Shown piece after piece: positions 38,295 to 48,588 of a stretch of DNA of 64,000 nucleotides. The notes under the pieces are model-generated. The model was not told the origin of the DNA, did no database searches, and saw nothing but the letters and a program-made list of their open reading frames with translations. How positions within the stretch are numbered: position 1 is the stretch's first letter; the number at the start of each line of letters is the position of its first letter. The translations under genes and the position numbers were made by a program. Origin of the DNA: Gammaproteobacteria bacterium. GTDB lineage: Bacteria; Pseudomonadota; Gammaproteobacteria; Nevskiales; Nevskiaceae. Location: positions 1 to 64,000 of the forward strand of contig JAPLSA010000014.1 in the NCBI GenBank assembly GCA_026398815.1, written 5' to 3'.

Positions 38295-38696
38295 GCCGCC
38301 AGCGCCGGGTCACGGCCTCGCCGGACGCCGGCAGCCGGCATTCGGCCCGCTCTTCGGCGATCGGCCGCGACGCCCAGAGAGCACGCGCGGTCCTGGCGGC
38401 AGCCGGAACCGGCCTGGTTCGGCGCCCACACGGCAGCAGCCCAAGCGCCGAATTCCGACAAGTTTTCCGGTCGACATCGGCGGCGCGGCGGGCCGTGAAA
38501 GCGAAATGACGGCAGTGGCCCCGGCTCGGCAGAATGACAGCGCAGCACGGCTCGAACCGCCGGGTGACTGAGGGTCGAGCGTTCGACATCACCCTTCGAG
38601 CGTCGCCTGACGATCCGGATAACTTGCCAAAGTGTTGGTTTTGTGACGCTGTCGGCGATCGCGGCGCGCTAGTGCACTTTTGTTCCTGTGACAGCC

Positions 38697-38732
38697 TGCA
38701 GCGACTCCGTATACTTGTTGCGCTGCAGCGAC
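38697..38732 (+). promoter_or_regulatory. putative algD promoter/operator
   Basis: CTGCAGCGAC at 38697-38706 and 38723-38732 (direct) plus CTGCAGCG/CGCTGCAG inverted pair bracket TATACT (38710-38715), about 270 nt upstream of the algD GTG. Confidence 0.4.
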
Positions 38733-38982
38733 CACGCGGCCGCCGTCCGACGCTGCCCTCGCCCTGACGTGGCTGAAGGCGTGTCGGAAATTCTCATCCC
38801 TACCAAAGCCTTGCGCCTCGGAATAAGGGGTGTGGCGCGAAACGTGCAATCGGCAGAGGACCTGCGGAGCTTGCATCGAGCGGCGCAAGCGGCATCGCTG
38901 GCCACATCGTCAACGTCGTAATTTGATTATTTTTCGAGCGCTCCGTCGAGCGCGATCGATCCGGACAACCAGGGAGTCAACT

Positions 38983-40293
38983 GTGCAAATCAGCATTTTC
39001 GGAATGGGCTACGTCGGTGCCGTCTGCGCGGCGTGCCTGTCGGACTACGGCCATGATGTCATCGGCGTCGACGTGTCCGCGCTGAAGGTCAAGCTGATCA
39101 ATTCCGGCCAGTCGCCGATCGTCGAGCCGGGCCTCGGCGAACTGCTGGCCAAGGGTGTGGCCACCGGCAAGCTCAAGGCCACCACCGACACCGAGGAAGC
39201 GATCCTCGGGTCCTCGCTGACGATGATCTGCGTCGGCACGCCGAGCAAGCGCAACGGCGACCTCGACCTGCGCTATGTCGACCAGGTGTGCCGCGAAATC
39301 GGCGCCGTGCTGAAGACCAAGGCCGCGCGCCACACGGTGGTGGTGCGCAGCACCGTGCTGCCGGGCACGGTCAAGAACGTCGTCATCCCGGCGCTCGAGC
39401 AGTCGTCCGGCAAGAAGGCCGGCGTCGACTTCGGCGTGGCGGTGAATCCTGAATTCCTCCGTGAAAGCACCGCGATCGCCGACTACCGCGAACCGCCGAT
39501 GACGGTCATCGGCGAACTCGACGCGGCTTCGGGCGAAGGCCTGGCCGAGATCTACTCGGTGCTGCCGGCGCCGGTGTTCCGCCGCCCGATCGAAGTGGCG
39601 GAAATGGTCAAGTACACCTGCAACGTCTGGCATGCCACCAAGGTCACGTTCGCCAACGAGATCGGCAACATCGCCAAGGCTTGCGGTGTTGACGGCCGCG
39701 AAGTGATGAAGCTGATCTGCGAAGACGACAAGCTGAATCTGTCGGCCTACTACATGAAGCCGGGCTTCGCCTTCGGCGGGTCCTGCCTGCCGAAGGACCT
39801 GCGTGCGCTGAACTATCGCTCGACCCAGGTCGAATCGGACAACCCGATGCTGGCCTCGATCATGCGCAGCAACGCCACCCAGGTTGATCGCGCGTACAAC
39901 CTGATTGCCGGCTTCGGCAAGCGCAACGTCGCCCTGCTGGGCCTGGCATTCAAGTCCGGCACGGACGATCTCCGCGAAAGCCCGCTGGTCGACCTCGCCG
40001 AAATGCTGATCGGCAAGGGCTACTCGCTGAAGATCTTCGACCGCAACGTCGACCACGCACGGGTGATGGGCACCAACAAGGACTACATCGACTCGAAGAT
40101 CCCGCACGTCTCGAAGCTGCTGACCTCGAGCCTCGCGGACGTTGTCGACAGCGCCGAGATCATCGTGCTGGGCAACAAGGACCCGGAATTCGCCGATGTG
40201 GTGGCCAAGCTGAAGCCCGGCGTGAAGCTGGTCGACCTCGTCGGCTTCATGCAGACGACGTCGACGGCCGAAGCCCAGGGCATCTGCTGGTAA
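38983..40293 (+). CDS. algD: GDP-mannose 6-dehydrogenase
   Basis: GTG start; MQISIFGMGYVGAVCAACLSDYGHDVIGVDVS, PGFAFGGSCLPKDLRALNY catalytic Cys, first gene of an alginate operon. Confidence 0.96.
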   Translation: MQISIFGMGYVGAVCAACLSDYGHDVIGVDVSALKVKLINSGQSPIVEPGLGELLAKGVATGKLKATTDTEEAILGSSLTMICVGTPSKRNGDLDLRYVDQVCREIGAVLKTKAARHTVVVRSTVLPGTVKNVVIPALEQSSGKKAGVDFGVAVNPEFLRESTAIADYREPPMTVIGELDAASGEGLAEIYSVLPAPVFRRPIEVAEMVKYTCNVWHATKVTFANEIGNIAKACGVDGREVMKLICEDDKLNLSAYYMKPGFAFGGSCLPKDLRALNYRSTQVESDNPMLASIMRSNATQVDRAYNLIAGFGKRNVALLGLAFKSGTDDLRESPLVDLAEMLIGKGYSLKIFDRNVDHARVMGTNKDYIDSKIPHVSKLLTSSLADVVDSAEIIVLGNKDPEFADVVAKLKPGVKLVDLVGFMQTTSTAEAQGICW

Positions 40294-40324
40294 GTTCGTC
40301 CCCCGCCGTTCCCGCGAGCCCGTC

Positions 40325-41863
40325 ATGAGTGAATCCAGCCCGGTTGATGCACCGCAATCCGATTCTTCGTGGCAGTCGTTGCTCGACGATGCCGCGGGCT
40401 GGCTCCTGCTGCTCGCAGTCGTCGGCGGGCTGGCGCTGCTGCTGCCCGGCTTCACGTTCGATCCGGCCGAGTCGCACTTCCTGATCGCGGTCGGCGTCGT
40501 CGGGCTGTGGCGGTACGCACTCCGCGCACTACACTTCGTACGGGCAATGTGGTTCCTGTACGTGGCTTATCCGCGGATGCGCGAACGGGCGGTAAAGGCC
40601 GGCGCAGCCTCGGATCCGTCGCACGCCTACTTCATGGTCACCAGCTTCCGGATCGACGTCGAGACGACGGCCCGGGTGTATCGGGCGATCCTGGAGCAGG
40701 CCATCGAGTGCGGCTATCGCAGCACCATCGTTGCTTCCATCGTCGAATACGGCGATGAGCTGCTGTTGCGCGCGCTGTGGGAAACCTACCAGCCCCCAGA
40801 GCGCATCTCGCTGAAGATCGTCCGCATCCCCGGTACCGGCAAGCGCGATGGCCTGGCGCACGGCTTCCGCGCCATCGCCCGTGATTGTCCGGATCACCGT
40901 GCGCTCGTCGCAGTGATCGACGGCGACTCCGTCCTCGTTCCCGGCATGATGCGCAAGTGCGCGCAGATGTTTCACCAGCTGCCGGACGTCGGCGCGATGA
41001 CCACCAACGAGTTCTGCACAGTGCTCGGCTCGAAACTGATGAGCGAGTGGCACAAGCTGCGCTTCGCGGAACGTCATTTGAACATGTGCTCGATGGCACT
41101 GAGCCGCCGGGTGCTGACGCTGACCGGCCGCATGTCGGTATTCCGCGCCCAGATCGTCACTCAGCACTCGTTCATCTCGGATGTCGAGAATGACTCGATC
41201 CTGCATTGGCGCCTCGGCCGCGTGAAGTTCCTGACCGGTGACGACAAGTCGTCGTGGTACAGCGTCGTCAAACACGGCTGGCGCACGTTCTATTTGCCGG
41301 ATGCGGCCATCCAGACCATCGAGCATCCGCCCAGCCCTAGCCTGTGGAAGAGCAGTCGCACGCTGATGTTCCGTTGGTACGGCAATTCGCTGCGCCAGAA
41401 TGGTCGCGCCCGCGAACTCGGGCCGACTCGGCTGGGCTGGTTCACCTACTACGTGCTGCAGGACCAGCGAGTACAGATGTGGACCGGCCTGCTCGGCTTG
41501 CTCGCCTCACTGTTGGCCAGCATCCACTTCAACTTCAATTACCTGATTGCCTTCTTGGTCTGGATCGCGATTACCCGCTGCCTGATGTGCGTCATGTTGA
41601 TGGTGGCAGGGCACCGGGTCGGACCGATGTACCCGCCGCTGATGTACTACAACCAGATTCTCGGATCGGTCATCAAGATCATCGTGTTCTTCTTCCCCGA
41701 TCGGCAATCCTGGACGCGGCAGAAGACCACGCTGACCAAGCACCTTGACCCGTTTCACGCCCGCTTCAACACGCTGTCGTCCCGGATCATGCTGTTCTCT
41801 GCCTGCAGCGTGTTCGCGGCAGCAGTGATCACGATCGCGACTTTCAAATCATCATTCGGCTGA
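40325..41863 (+). CDS. alg8: mannuronan synthase glycosyltransferase Alg8
   Basis: GT2 features (VAVIDGDSVLVPGMMRKC, QHSFISDVENDSILHWRLGRVKFLTGDDKSSWY) and terminal TM segments; position after algD. Confidence 0.95.
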   Translation: MSESSPVDAPQSDSSWQSLLDDAAGWLLLLAVVGGLALLLPGFTFDPAESHFLIAVGVVGLWRYALRALHFVRAMWFLYVAYPRMRERAVKAGAASDPSHAYFMVTSFRIDVETTARVYRAILEQAIECGYRSTIVASIVEYGDELLLRALWETYQPPERISLKIVRIPGTGKRDGLAHGFRAIARDCPDHRALVAVIDGDSVLVPGMMRKCAQMFHQLPDVGAMTTNEFCTVLGSKLMSEWHKLRFAERHLNMCSMALSRRVLTLTGRMSVFRAQIVTQHSFISDVENDSILHWRLGRVKFLTGDDKSSWYSVVKHGWRTFYLPDAAIQTIEHPPSPSLWKSSRTLMFRWYGNSLRQNGRARELGPTRLGWFTYYVLQDQRVQMWTGLLGLLASLLASIHFNFNYLIAFLVWIAITRCLMCVMLMVAGHRVGPMYPPLMYYNQILGSVIKIIVFFFPDRQSWTRQKTTLTKHLDPFHARFNTLSSRIMLFSACSVFAAAVITIATFKSSFG

Positions 41864-41897
41864 TCAGTCCCCACTCTCACGTCACGGAAACACTTGC

Positions 41898-43073
41898 ATG
41901 GCTCAATCCAGCCCCTCCCGGATCGTCCACGAATCCGAAGCGCAACGTCAGTTCGTCAGAGTCAAACTGCCGGCGACGATCCAGTTCACCTCCGATGGCA
42001 CTCGCAAGCAGTTTTCGCTGCACGACATTTCGGCCGGGGGCTTCAGCTTTGATCCCGGCCAGACCACATTCAAGGTCGGCTCGGTGTTCACCGGCCACGT
42101 GGTGCTGAATGTTGATTCGGTCGGCTTCACGATTCCGGTGACCTTCGAAGTCCGTACGGTGGATGCGCAGACCGGCCGCGTCGGCTGCTTCTTCCAAGAA
42201 CTGGGAATCAAGGAAGTCTCCGCGTTGCGGCAGATCATCACCTCGTTCCTCGGTGGCGAACTGGTCAGCACCGGCGAAATGCTGACCACGCTGTCGCGCG
42301 AAAACTTCGTGCGTGCACGCAACGCTGGCGGCGGTCTCAGCGCTGGCGGCAAAGTTCGCGCGGTTCTCGGCACCGCTGTAGCGCTGGCCGTCGGCGTGAT
42401 CGCCTTCGGTTACGCCTCTTTCAAACTGTACGACCTGGTCTTCGTAACCCACGCCACGGCAGCGAAGGTTGCAGCAACGACATTCACCATCTCGATGCCT
42501 CGCGATGGAACCTTCTTTCCTCTGGTCGAGGAAGGTGGATCCATCAAGAAGGGTCAAGCCACCGGTCAGTTCGAAACTGCCCTTCTCCAGGTGGTCGAGG
42601 GAATCTCCGGCTCGTTCAAGCTTACTGCCCAGCAGCTTACGGAACTGGTGGGGCAGCAGTTGCGCGGCTCCATTGCCAGCCCATGTGATTGCATTGTCCA
42701 GAAATCATATGCAGTCGGTGGCCAGTACGTGCTTCGCAACCAGGCCGTGATGGAACTCGTGCCGGAAGGAACAAAGCCATACATCCTGGCCCGATTCCAC
42801 TACGACCAGATGAAGCGGCTTCCGATTGGCCGCGAAGTCGTGCTGAGAGTCAACGGATCTCCGGAAACCCTCACCGGCAAAGTCACCAGCCTGCGAGTGC
42901 TTCCAGCCCCGACTATCGACAGCAATGGTCTGAACGACCTGAATGGTCTCGACACCAGTGCTGCCATCACCGACATCATCGTTGTCATCACTCCAGATGT
43001 CGAACTTGAAACCAGCAGAATCGATCAGCCGGTCGAGATCTTCGCCGATCCGCTGCACAAGTATTTCTGGTGA
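41898..43073 (+). CDS. alg44: PilZ-domain alginate polymerisation protein Alg44
   Basis: PilZ signature RQFVR...HDISAGG, one TM segment, periplasmic HlyD-like part. Confidence 0.95.
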   Translation: MAQSSPSRIVHESEAQRQFVRVKLPATIQFTSDGTRKQFSLHDISAGGFSFDPGQTTFKVGSVFTGHVVLNVDSVGFTIPVTFEVRTVDAQTGRVGCFFQELGIKEVSALRQIITSFLGGELVSTGEMLTTLSRENFVRARNAGGGLSAGGKVRAVLGTAVALAVGVIAFGYASFKLYDLVFVTHATAAKVAATTFTISMPRDGTFFPLVEEGGSIKKGQATGQFETALLQVVEGISGSFKLTAQQLTELVGQQLRGSIASPCDCIVQKSYAVGGQYVLRNQAVMELVPEGTKPYILARFHYDQMKRLPIGREVVLRVNGSPETLTGKVTSLRVLPAPTIDSNGLNDLNGLDTSAAITDIIVVITPDVELETSRIDQPVEIFADPLHKYFW

Positions 43074-43080
43074 TGGTGTG

Positions 43081-44856
43081 ATGCGTAAAGCCGTCATTGC
43101 CGGACTCACTCTCGCTAGTGTCGTTGGTGCCGGCTGCTCATCGGTCGGCTTCAACACAGGGCTACCGGTATTGACCAAGAATGGGCGAGGCATTCTTGTC
43201 AGCGAAACAGCCGGACCTCCCGACCTTGAGCGTGGACGACATGCACGACTAGTCGGCAAGCCGCAGGAAGCACTGCTGGATCTCAAACCCCTTGCTGAAG
43301 CAGGGTATCCAGACGCGATGACGTTGTTGGCGGCGACGTACCTGGATTTTGGTACCGTCGATTCTCGGGCTGAATCCGAAAAATGGTATCGGCGTGCGCT
43401 GCACGCGCGACCGGATGCCGGTCTGTCCCTCGCACGACTTCTGATCGGTTATGGCAAGCGTGACTATCTTCCTGAAATCAACTCGCTCATCGACGATGCG
43501 GTGCGCCGGGGAAATGAAGAAGTCGATAGCGTCAAGCTACAACGCTACATGCAGTTTCCCGATCTCGACACCCAGAACGACGGCGACCTCATCGCCCAAC
43601 GTGGGCTGAAGTCAGATTTTGTAAGCGTTCAGGTTCAGTCACTCGTCTGGCTGCGGCAGAACATCGCCAAAGGAAACAATGCTGCCCTCCTCGAAGCGAA
43701 TTGCCGGACGCTGCTAAGTGTCGAACCGGGTTGCTACATCGACCTCGCACACTTCTACAGATATCAGCACAAGCAAGATCAGCTCGAAAAGATTCTCGAC
43801 GCTGCTCTGCTCGCATTTGCTGCAGGCGCCAACGGCACCGCACAAATCGACGATTCGGCACGCCTCTATCAGCCGCCAACGCAGTATGCGTCCCTGGCTG
43901 GTCGCCTGGCGGCCGCAATGGTCGACGAGATCAACGAAACCACCGACGGCGATGTACCGGAGCAGGAGAGCGCAACTGCTACCACCGGTCAACCCGATCT
44001 GGATTTCGAGGATGACGAGTTCGAAGGTGCCAACCCGAAAGCGCCGTCTGCTGCTGACGTCTCGGTCGCCACTCCGGAACGCAAGGAGCCACCAGCGCCT
44101 GGTACTGCTCCTGCTGAAGGCAATGCGTCTTCGCAGAACGTCGAACTGGCAAACAAGGTCTTGAGGTGGATGCTTGCACGGGGCGGCGAGTTCTCCGTGG
44201 AGGCGGCCATCGTTGCCGTGCATTACCCATTCCTCCTTCCTGACATCGATCTCGAAGCAACCCTGCGTCCCGCAGCGAACGACAAGAACCCTGCAGCTGT
44301 TTCAGCCCTCGCTGATCTCCTGTTCAACAGTCAAAGAATTGCAACTCGCCGCCCCCTCGAAGCGGTCGCACTCTATAAGCAGTGTCTGGGTTACGTCGCT
44401 ACTGAAACGCGTGCGAATTCACGGCTGGGACGGGTGTATTCCATGGGAATCCTTGGCGATCCCAATCCGCAAATGGCGCTGAAGCATTACCTGAAGGCAG
44501 CTCGGGCTGGCTCGGTCGAATCGTACTCAAGCCTCGCTCGTATGTTTCTCGGCATGTCGGGAATTCAGGTCAATCGGGTCAATGGCTACGTTTTTGCGAA
44601 GCGATCTGAGGACGCCGGACGACCGATGATGATGCGAATTCGCAAGCTGAAGCGGCTGAATGAGCTAAAGCTCGACCTCGAATCCGCGGACATGTTCGAA
44701 GTGCTGCAGGTAAAGCTGCTTGATCAGATCACCAGCGAAATGACGGCAGCCGAGATTGCCGAGGCGCAACGTCTGTATCAAATGGAACGTGCCATCCAGC
44801 CGGTACTCAAGCAGCCCATACCGTCTGACATCTACACCAGAGGCCAACAACAATGA
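43081..44856 (+). CDS. algK: alginate export lipoprotein AlgK (TPR/Sel1-like)
   Basis: Lipobox VVGAGCSS, Sel1-like repeats (EAGYPDAMTLLAATYLDFG), position before algE; ATGA overlap with algE. Confidence 0.9.
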   Translation: MRKAVIAGLTLASVVGAGCSSVGFNTGLPVLTKNGRGILVSETAGPPDLERGRHARLVGKPQEALLDLKPLAEAGYPDAMTLLAATYLDFGTVDSRAESEKWYRRALHARPDAGLSLARLLIGYGKRDYLPEINSLIDDAVRRGNEEVDSVKLQRYMQFPDLDTQNDGDLIAQRGLKSDFVSVQVQSLVWLRQNIAKGNNAALLEANCRTLLSVEPGCYIDLAHFYRYQHKQDQLEKILDAALLAFAAGANGTAQIDDSARLYQPPTQYASLAGRLAAAMVDEINETTDGDVPEQESATATTGQPDLDFEDDEFEGANPKAPSAADVSVATPERKEPPAPGTAPAEGNASSQNVELANKVLRWMLARGGEFSVEAAIVAVHYPFLLPDIDLEATLRPAANDKNPAAVSALADLLFNSQRIATRRPLEAVALYKQCLGYVATETRANSRLGRVYSMGILGDPNPQMALKHYLKAARAGSVESYSSLARMFLGMSGIQVNRVNGYVFAKRSEDAGRPMMMRIRKLKRLNELKLDLESADMFEVLQVKLLDQITSEMTAAEIAEAQRLYQMERAIQPVLKQPIPSDIYTRGQQQ

Positions 44857-46253
44857 AAACAAAATTCTCTGCAGCCTTAGCTTCGGCGATTTTCCTAGCT
44901 GCGCCGCAGGCGGTCGCCCTCCAGATCAACAGCGCGCTTCGAACCGCCGTCGGCGGCCAGGCGGATGGCCCTCGGGATCTGGGTCAAAACGATCTGTCAA
45001 GCAATGAAATTGTTTACTTGAACTTTTCACCTCGGGTTTCCATCGAGTTCAGTCAGGATTGGACGATGTACCTCCGCGGGAGAGCGTTTCTCCCCTCAGG
45101 CGATGTCATTGACAATGATGAAACCCAGTCAACCCTGCAGCGCGAAACAAAAAGCTTCGTCAAGCTAGACGAGGCCTGGATCCGCTACAGCGGATTCACG
45201 AGCTACCCTGGCGAGTCGGTGAGAATCGGACACCAGTTTGTCCGCGAAAACGATCGCAGCTGGTTGGGTCGTGACGTCGATGCGATCTATTGGGTCCTCA
45301 ATACAACTCGGTTCACGTCCAGCGCCGGCGTCTTCTACCAGTTCTCCCCATATCGCTCCGACGGCATTGACCTTCCGCCAGAGCAGCGCAAGCGGATATA
45401 TGGCCACGGTAATTTTTCAACGGATTGGCTTCCGGAGCATCAGGTCGGCTTTCGAGCATTGCATGCACGCGATGTCGATGGTTCATTGCCGAGCCTCGCC
45501 GCAACAACAGCAGCAGACTCGAAGCTTGAGGCCGTCAATCTGACCTGGTTAGGCGTCTACTTCAGTAATGGTTACCTGAACGCTCGCAATCCTAATTCGA
45601 TCAAGTACTGGGCCGACGTCACCTACTTGTTCGGGAACACAGTAACAGCAGGTCTGGCAAACGATCGATCGGTCGCGCGATTCAATCGGCAAAGTATTGG
45701 GGCAGTCGCCAGCACCGTCGCCGTTCGTTGGCGTCCAGGTGTATGGCCAGTTTCGGTTGGCGCCGAGTACGCCTACAGCGGCGGCGGCGGAAAGAGTCAA
45801 TACCGCCAGAGTGGAATCCAAGGCAATTCGGTTCAGTTCACTGGTGCCTCCGCCAGTTCCTATCGATATAACGAAGCACTGAGAGCTCAGCTTGGCAATC
45901 TTCGAATTGCCACTCTTTATGCGTCTTTGAACCTGCCTTCAAACGATTTCTCCATCGTCCTTCAGAAGTTTAACAAGGACGATCGCTTTGCCCCGATTGT
46001 GACGAACAATTTGTCGGTCGGCACCGTCGGAGGCTCAACCGATGTTGGATACGGTCTCGATTTCATCGCAAGCCATTATCTGCAAATTCCTGCAGTACTA
46101 CGAAGCCTCGACGATGGCGGTGGCCTGATGACTGAAGATCCGAGGTCATCAATTCGCCTTCGTGCCTCATTGTTCAATCCAGGAAACGCCTACGCCGCCG
46201 GGTCCGACATTAATTATCGAGTCATCGTTGAGGCGACGCTATGGTGGTTCTGA
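44853..46253 (+). CDS. algE: alginate outer-membrane export porin AlgE
   Basis: Signal peptide, beta-barrel alternation, ESVRIGHQFVRENDRSWLGRDVDAIYWVLNTTRFTS, terminal aromatic WWF; position. Confidence 0.93.
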   Translation: MKTKFSAALASAIFLAAPQAVALQINSALRTAVGGQADGPRDLGQNDLSSNEIVYLNFSPRVSIEFSQDWTMYLRGRAFLPSGDVIDNDETQSTLQRETKSFVKLDEAWIRYSGFTSYPGESVRIGHQFVRENDRSWLGRDVDAIYWVLNTTRFTSSAGVFYQFSPYRSDGIDLPPEQRKRIYGHGNFSTDWLPEHQVGFRALHARDVDGSLPSLAATTAADSKLEAVNLTWLGVYFSNGYLNARNPNSIKYWADVTYLFGNTVTAGLANDRSVARFNRQSIGAVASTVAVRWRPGVWPVSVGAEYAYSGGGGKSQYRQSGIQGNSVQFTGASASSYRYNEALRAQLGNLRIATLYASLNLPSNDFSIVLQKFNKDDRFAPIVTNNLSVGTVGGSTDVGYGLDFIASHYLQIPAVLRSLDDGGGLMTEDPRSSIRLRASLFNPGNAYAAGSDINYRVIVEATLWWF

Positions 46254-47887
46254 GCCGCCAGATGCTGGTCAAGCTGATTGCGTTCTTATTCGCAATTGTT
46301 GCCGCCGTTCAGCCCTGCTACGTAAATGCAGCGGCTGATGACGATGTGGGTCAGGACGCTGAGGGCGCCTTGAACGACGAATCATACGGCGAGGACGGAG
46401 CCGATGATCTGGAAAGCAACTCGAACTTGCGAAAGCTGACTGACGCCGAAGTTCGAGCGGCGTATGCGCTCAAGAAAGAGGAGCCCGAGTCACTTCCCGC
46501 ATTTCAAGCACCGAAGCTCCCTGATCTCAGCGGCTACAACTACGGCGCTGTCTTGCGCAAAGTCGACAAGAGCAAGAAAGGAACGGTATCCCTCGGTTCA
46601 ATTCTTTCCGAACCGGGATTCAAGGTTCTTACCTATAACGGATCGGTTGGGCTCTCGGCATTCGCTCGACTTCAAGGTGGCGGACTCCGTGCAATTGTTA
46701 TCAGTGGCGGCTTAGTGACCCTCAAGGATATTGCGGCTGCGATATCCGGTGACTATTTCCAGGACCTTGGCCAAGGCAGGTATCTTGCACGGCTCCCCAT
46801 CCTTGTTCGCCACGGCGCTACGTTACTCGTTGACAAATCGGTCAAACAGTTTCGGCTCGGCGCGGAAAAGGGCTCACTCCTTTCAATCGAAGGGCGTTTG
46901 GTACTGAGTGATTCGGAGATTGTCGGCTGGGACGAAACTCGCAATCGAACTGCCGAACTAAAAGACCCCAAAAAATTCCGCCCGTTCATCGTGAGCTGGG
47001 GTGGATCCGATATATATCTTGCACGCAGCCGCGTAGCACATCTTGGTTATGCCGCGAAGAAGGCCTATGGCCTCTCGCTTTCTCAGTATGGCTCGCTTCA
47101 GCTTCAGTCAAAGGTATGGCCCCGTCCCACTGGATGGATTATCGAAACGGTAATCGAGGACCTTTGGTACGGTCTATACACATGGGAAGCTGACGGCGTT
47201 GTGATGCATTCAAATGTCATGAAGAACAACATACTTTATGGCTTTGACCCTCATGACCGCTCGCGACATCTGATCATCGCGAACAACGATGTTTATGGAA
47301 CGAAAATCAAGCACGGCATCATTATTTCCCGTGAAGTCAACAACAGTTGGATTTTCGGCAACAGGACTCATGACAATCACAAGGCCGGAATTGTTCTAGA
47401 TCGTCAATGCTCAAACAATGTTGTCGCAAACAATATCGCGACTCAGAACGGTTCAGATGGAATCATCATATCTGAGAGCTCTAAGAATATTGTTTGGAAC
47501 AATGTTGTTTCCGGAAACAACAACCATGGCATTCGACTCAGAAACAGTACGGATGTGCGCGTGCAGGACAACGTAGCTCTGGCAAATGGACTGACCGGGG
47601 TCTACGGTGCAGCTGTTGATCTGTCAGGAACAACTCGTGATTTCGTTCATGACTTTTACACGAAGCAACTGGGAATGACCGTTGTCGGCGGACAGTACAC
47701 TTCTAATGGAAGTGGGCCGTTCGGCTTGGATTACCCGACGAAGGCGTCGTTCTATGGAGTCGACCTCCGGACACCGCAGCGGCAGCTCGGATTCAGATTG
47801 GGCGGGATGCTTCCGCCGTTTCAAATTGAACTTCTAGATATATTGCTGAATCAAAACAAGGTTGCTGTTGTTCAGGCTAAAAAGTAA
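46241..47887 (+). CDS. algG: mannuronan C5-epimerase AlgG
   Basis: Parallel beta-helix repeats with catalytic LYGFDPHDRSRHLIIANNDVYG; 13-bp overlap with algE. Confidence 0.95.
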   Translation: MVVLSRQMLVKLIAFLFAIVAAVQPCYVNAAADDDVGQDAEGALNDESYGEDGADDLESNSNLRKLTDAEVRAAYALKKEEPESLPAFQAPKLPDLSGYNYGAVLRKVDKSKKGTVSLGSILSEPGFKVLTYNGSVGLSAFARLQGGGLRAIVISGGLVTLKDIAAAISGDYFQDLGQGRYLARLPILVRHGATLLVDKSVKQFRLGAEKGSLLSIEGRLVLSDSEIVGWDETRNRTAELKDPKKFRPFIVSWGGSDIYLARSRVAHLGYAAKKAYGLSLSQYGSLQLQSKVWPRPTGWIIETVIEDLWYGLYTWEADGVVMHSNVMKNNILYGFDPHDRSRHLIIANNDVYGTKIKHGIIISREVNNSWIFGNRTHDNHKAGIVLDRQCSNNVVANNIATQNGSDGIIISESSKNIVWNNVVSGNNNHGIRLRNSTDVRVQDNVALANGLTGVYGAAVDLSGTTRDFVHDFYTKQLGMTVVGGQYTSNGSGPFGLDYPTKASFYGVDLRTPQRQLGFRLGGMLPPFQIELLDILLNQNKVAVVQAKK

Positions 47888-47931
47888 CTAATCCGCACCA
47901 GTTCATTTTTGAATTTTTCGAGGAAGACATC

Positions 47932-48555
47932 ATGGTTCGACTAAAAAGTTGGTTTGGTGCTCTCATCTTTCTGATGGCAGCGGTACTCCCGATGCAATCG
48001 CAGGCGCAGCTTTATGCAAAGGGCGCGCCGCCCGGATCAGCGTTCGTCCGCGTTCTGAACGGCACAGCTGCGCAAAGCCCATCCGGCTTTATCGGAGAAA
48101 CTGCACAACCTGCGCTCCCGGCATTCACCGCAGGGCAGTTCATCTTCCTGCCACCTGGCGACTATCCCGTACAGCTCGGCAGCCGGAAAGAAACCTTCAA
48201 ACTTGAAGCCGATCGTTTTTACAGCATCGCGTACCTCCCGGATTCGATGCGGAGCTTTCAGCTCGAGGGCTTCAAGAGCCAGTTGAAAGCAATGGTCATC
48301 ATGATGAATCTCCTCCCCGATAAGACGCTGTCGTTGAAAACGGCGGATGGCAAGGTCACCGTCCTGGATGCCATTGCACCCTTCAAAGCCGGACAGCGAG
48401 AAATCAATCCTCTTTCCGTTTCCCTTGGTCTTTTTGATGGTGATAAGAAGATCATCGATGTTCCTGCAGCAACGTTCGAACGTGGCAAAGCGTCGAGCTT
48501 GATTGTCGGCGGCACCTCTACGGTCCCGATCCTTACGTGGGACGAACAGAAGTAA
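47932..48555 (+). CDS. algF: alginate O-acetylation protein AlgF
   Basis: AQLYAKGAPPGSAFVRVLNGTAAQ...FKLEADRFYSIAY...AfGQREINPLSVSLGLFDG-type AlgF sequence (observed KAGQREINPLSVSLGLFDG). Confidence 0.9.
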   Translation: MVRLKSWFGALIFLMAAVLPMQSQAQLYAKGAPPGSAFVRVLNGTAAQSPSGFIGETAQPALPAFTAGQFIFLPPGDYPVQLGSRKETFKLEADRFYSIAYLPDSMRSFQLEGFKSQLKAMVIMMNLLPDKTLSLKTADGKVTVLDAIAPFKAGQREINPLSVSLGLFDGDKKIIDVPAATFERGKASSLIVGGTSTVPILTWDEQK

Positions 48556-48588
48556 ACGTACAGATCTGAGCTAACGCGGGAATCCACC

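Noticed and set aside
38619-38645. AlgU/sigma-E promoter (GATAACTT...TGACG) upstream of algD
   Set aside because: Only a weak match to GAACTT-N16/17-TCTGA; not supportable by eye.
38280-38770. Short ORFs (e.g. 38276-38509, 38534-38767) between the ATL gene and algD
   Set aside because: Translations look random and lack sensible codon usage; better explained as leader/regulatory DNA.
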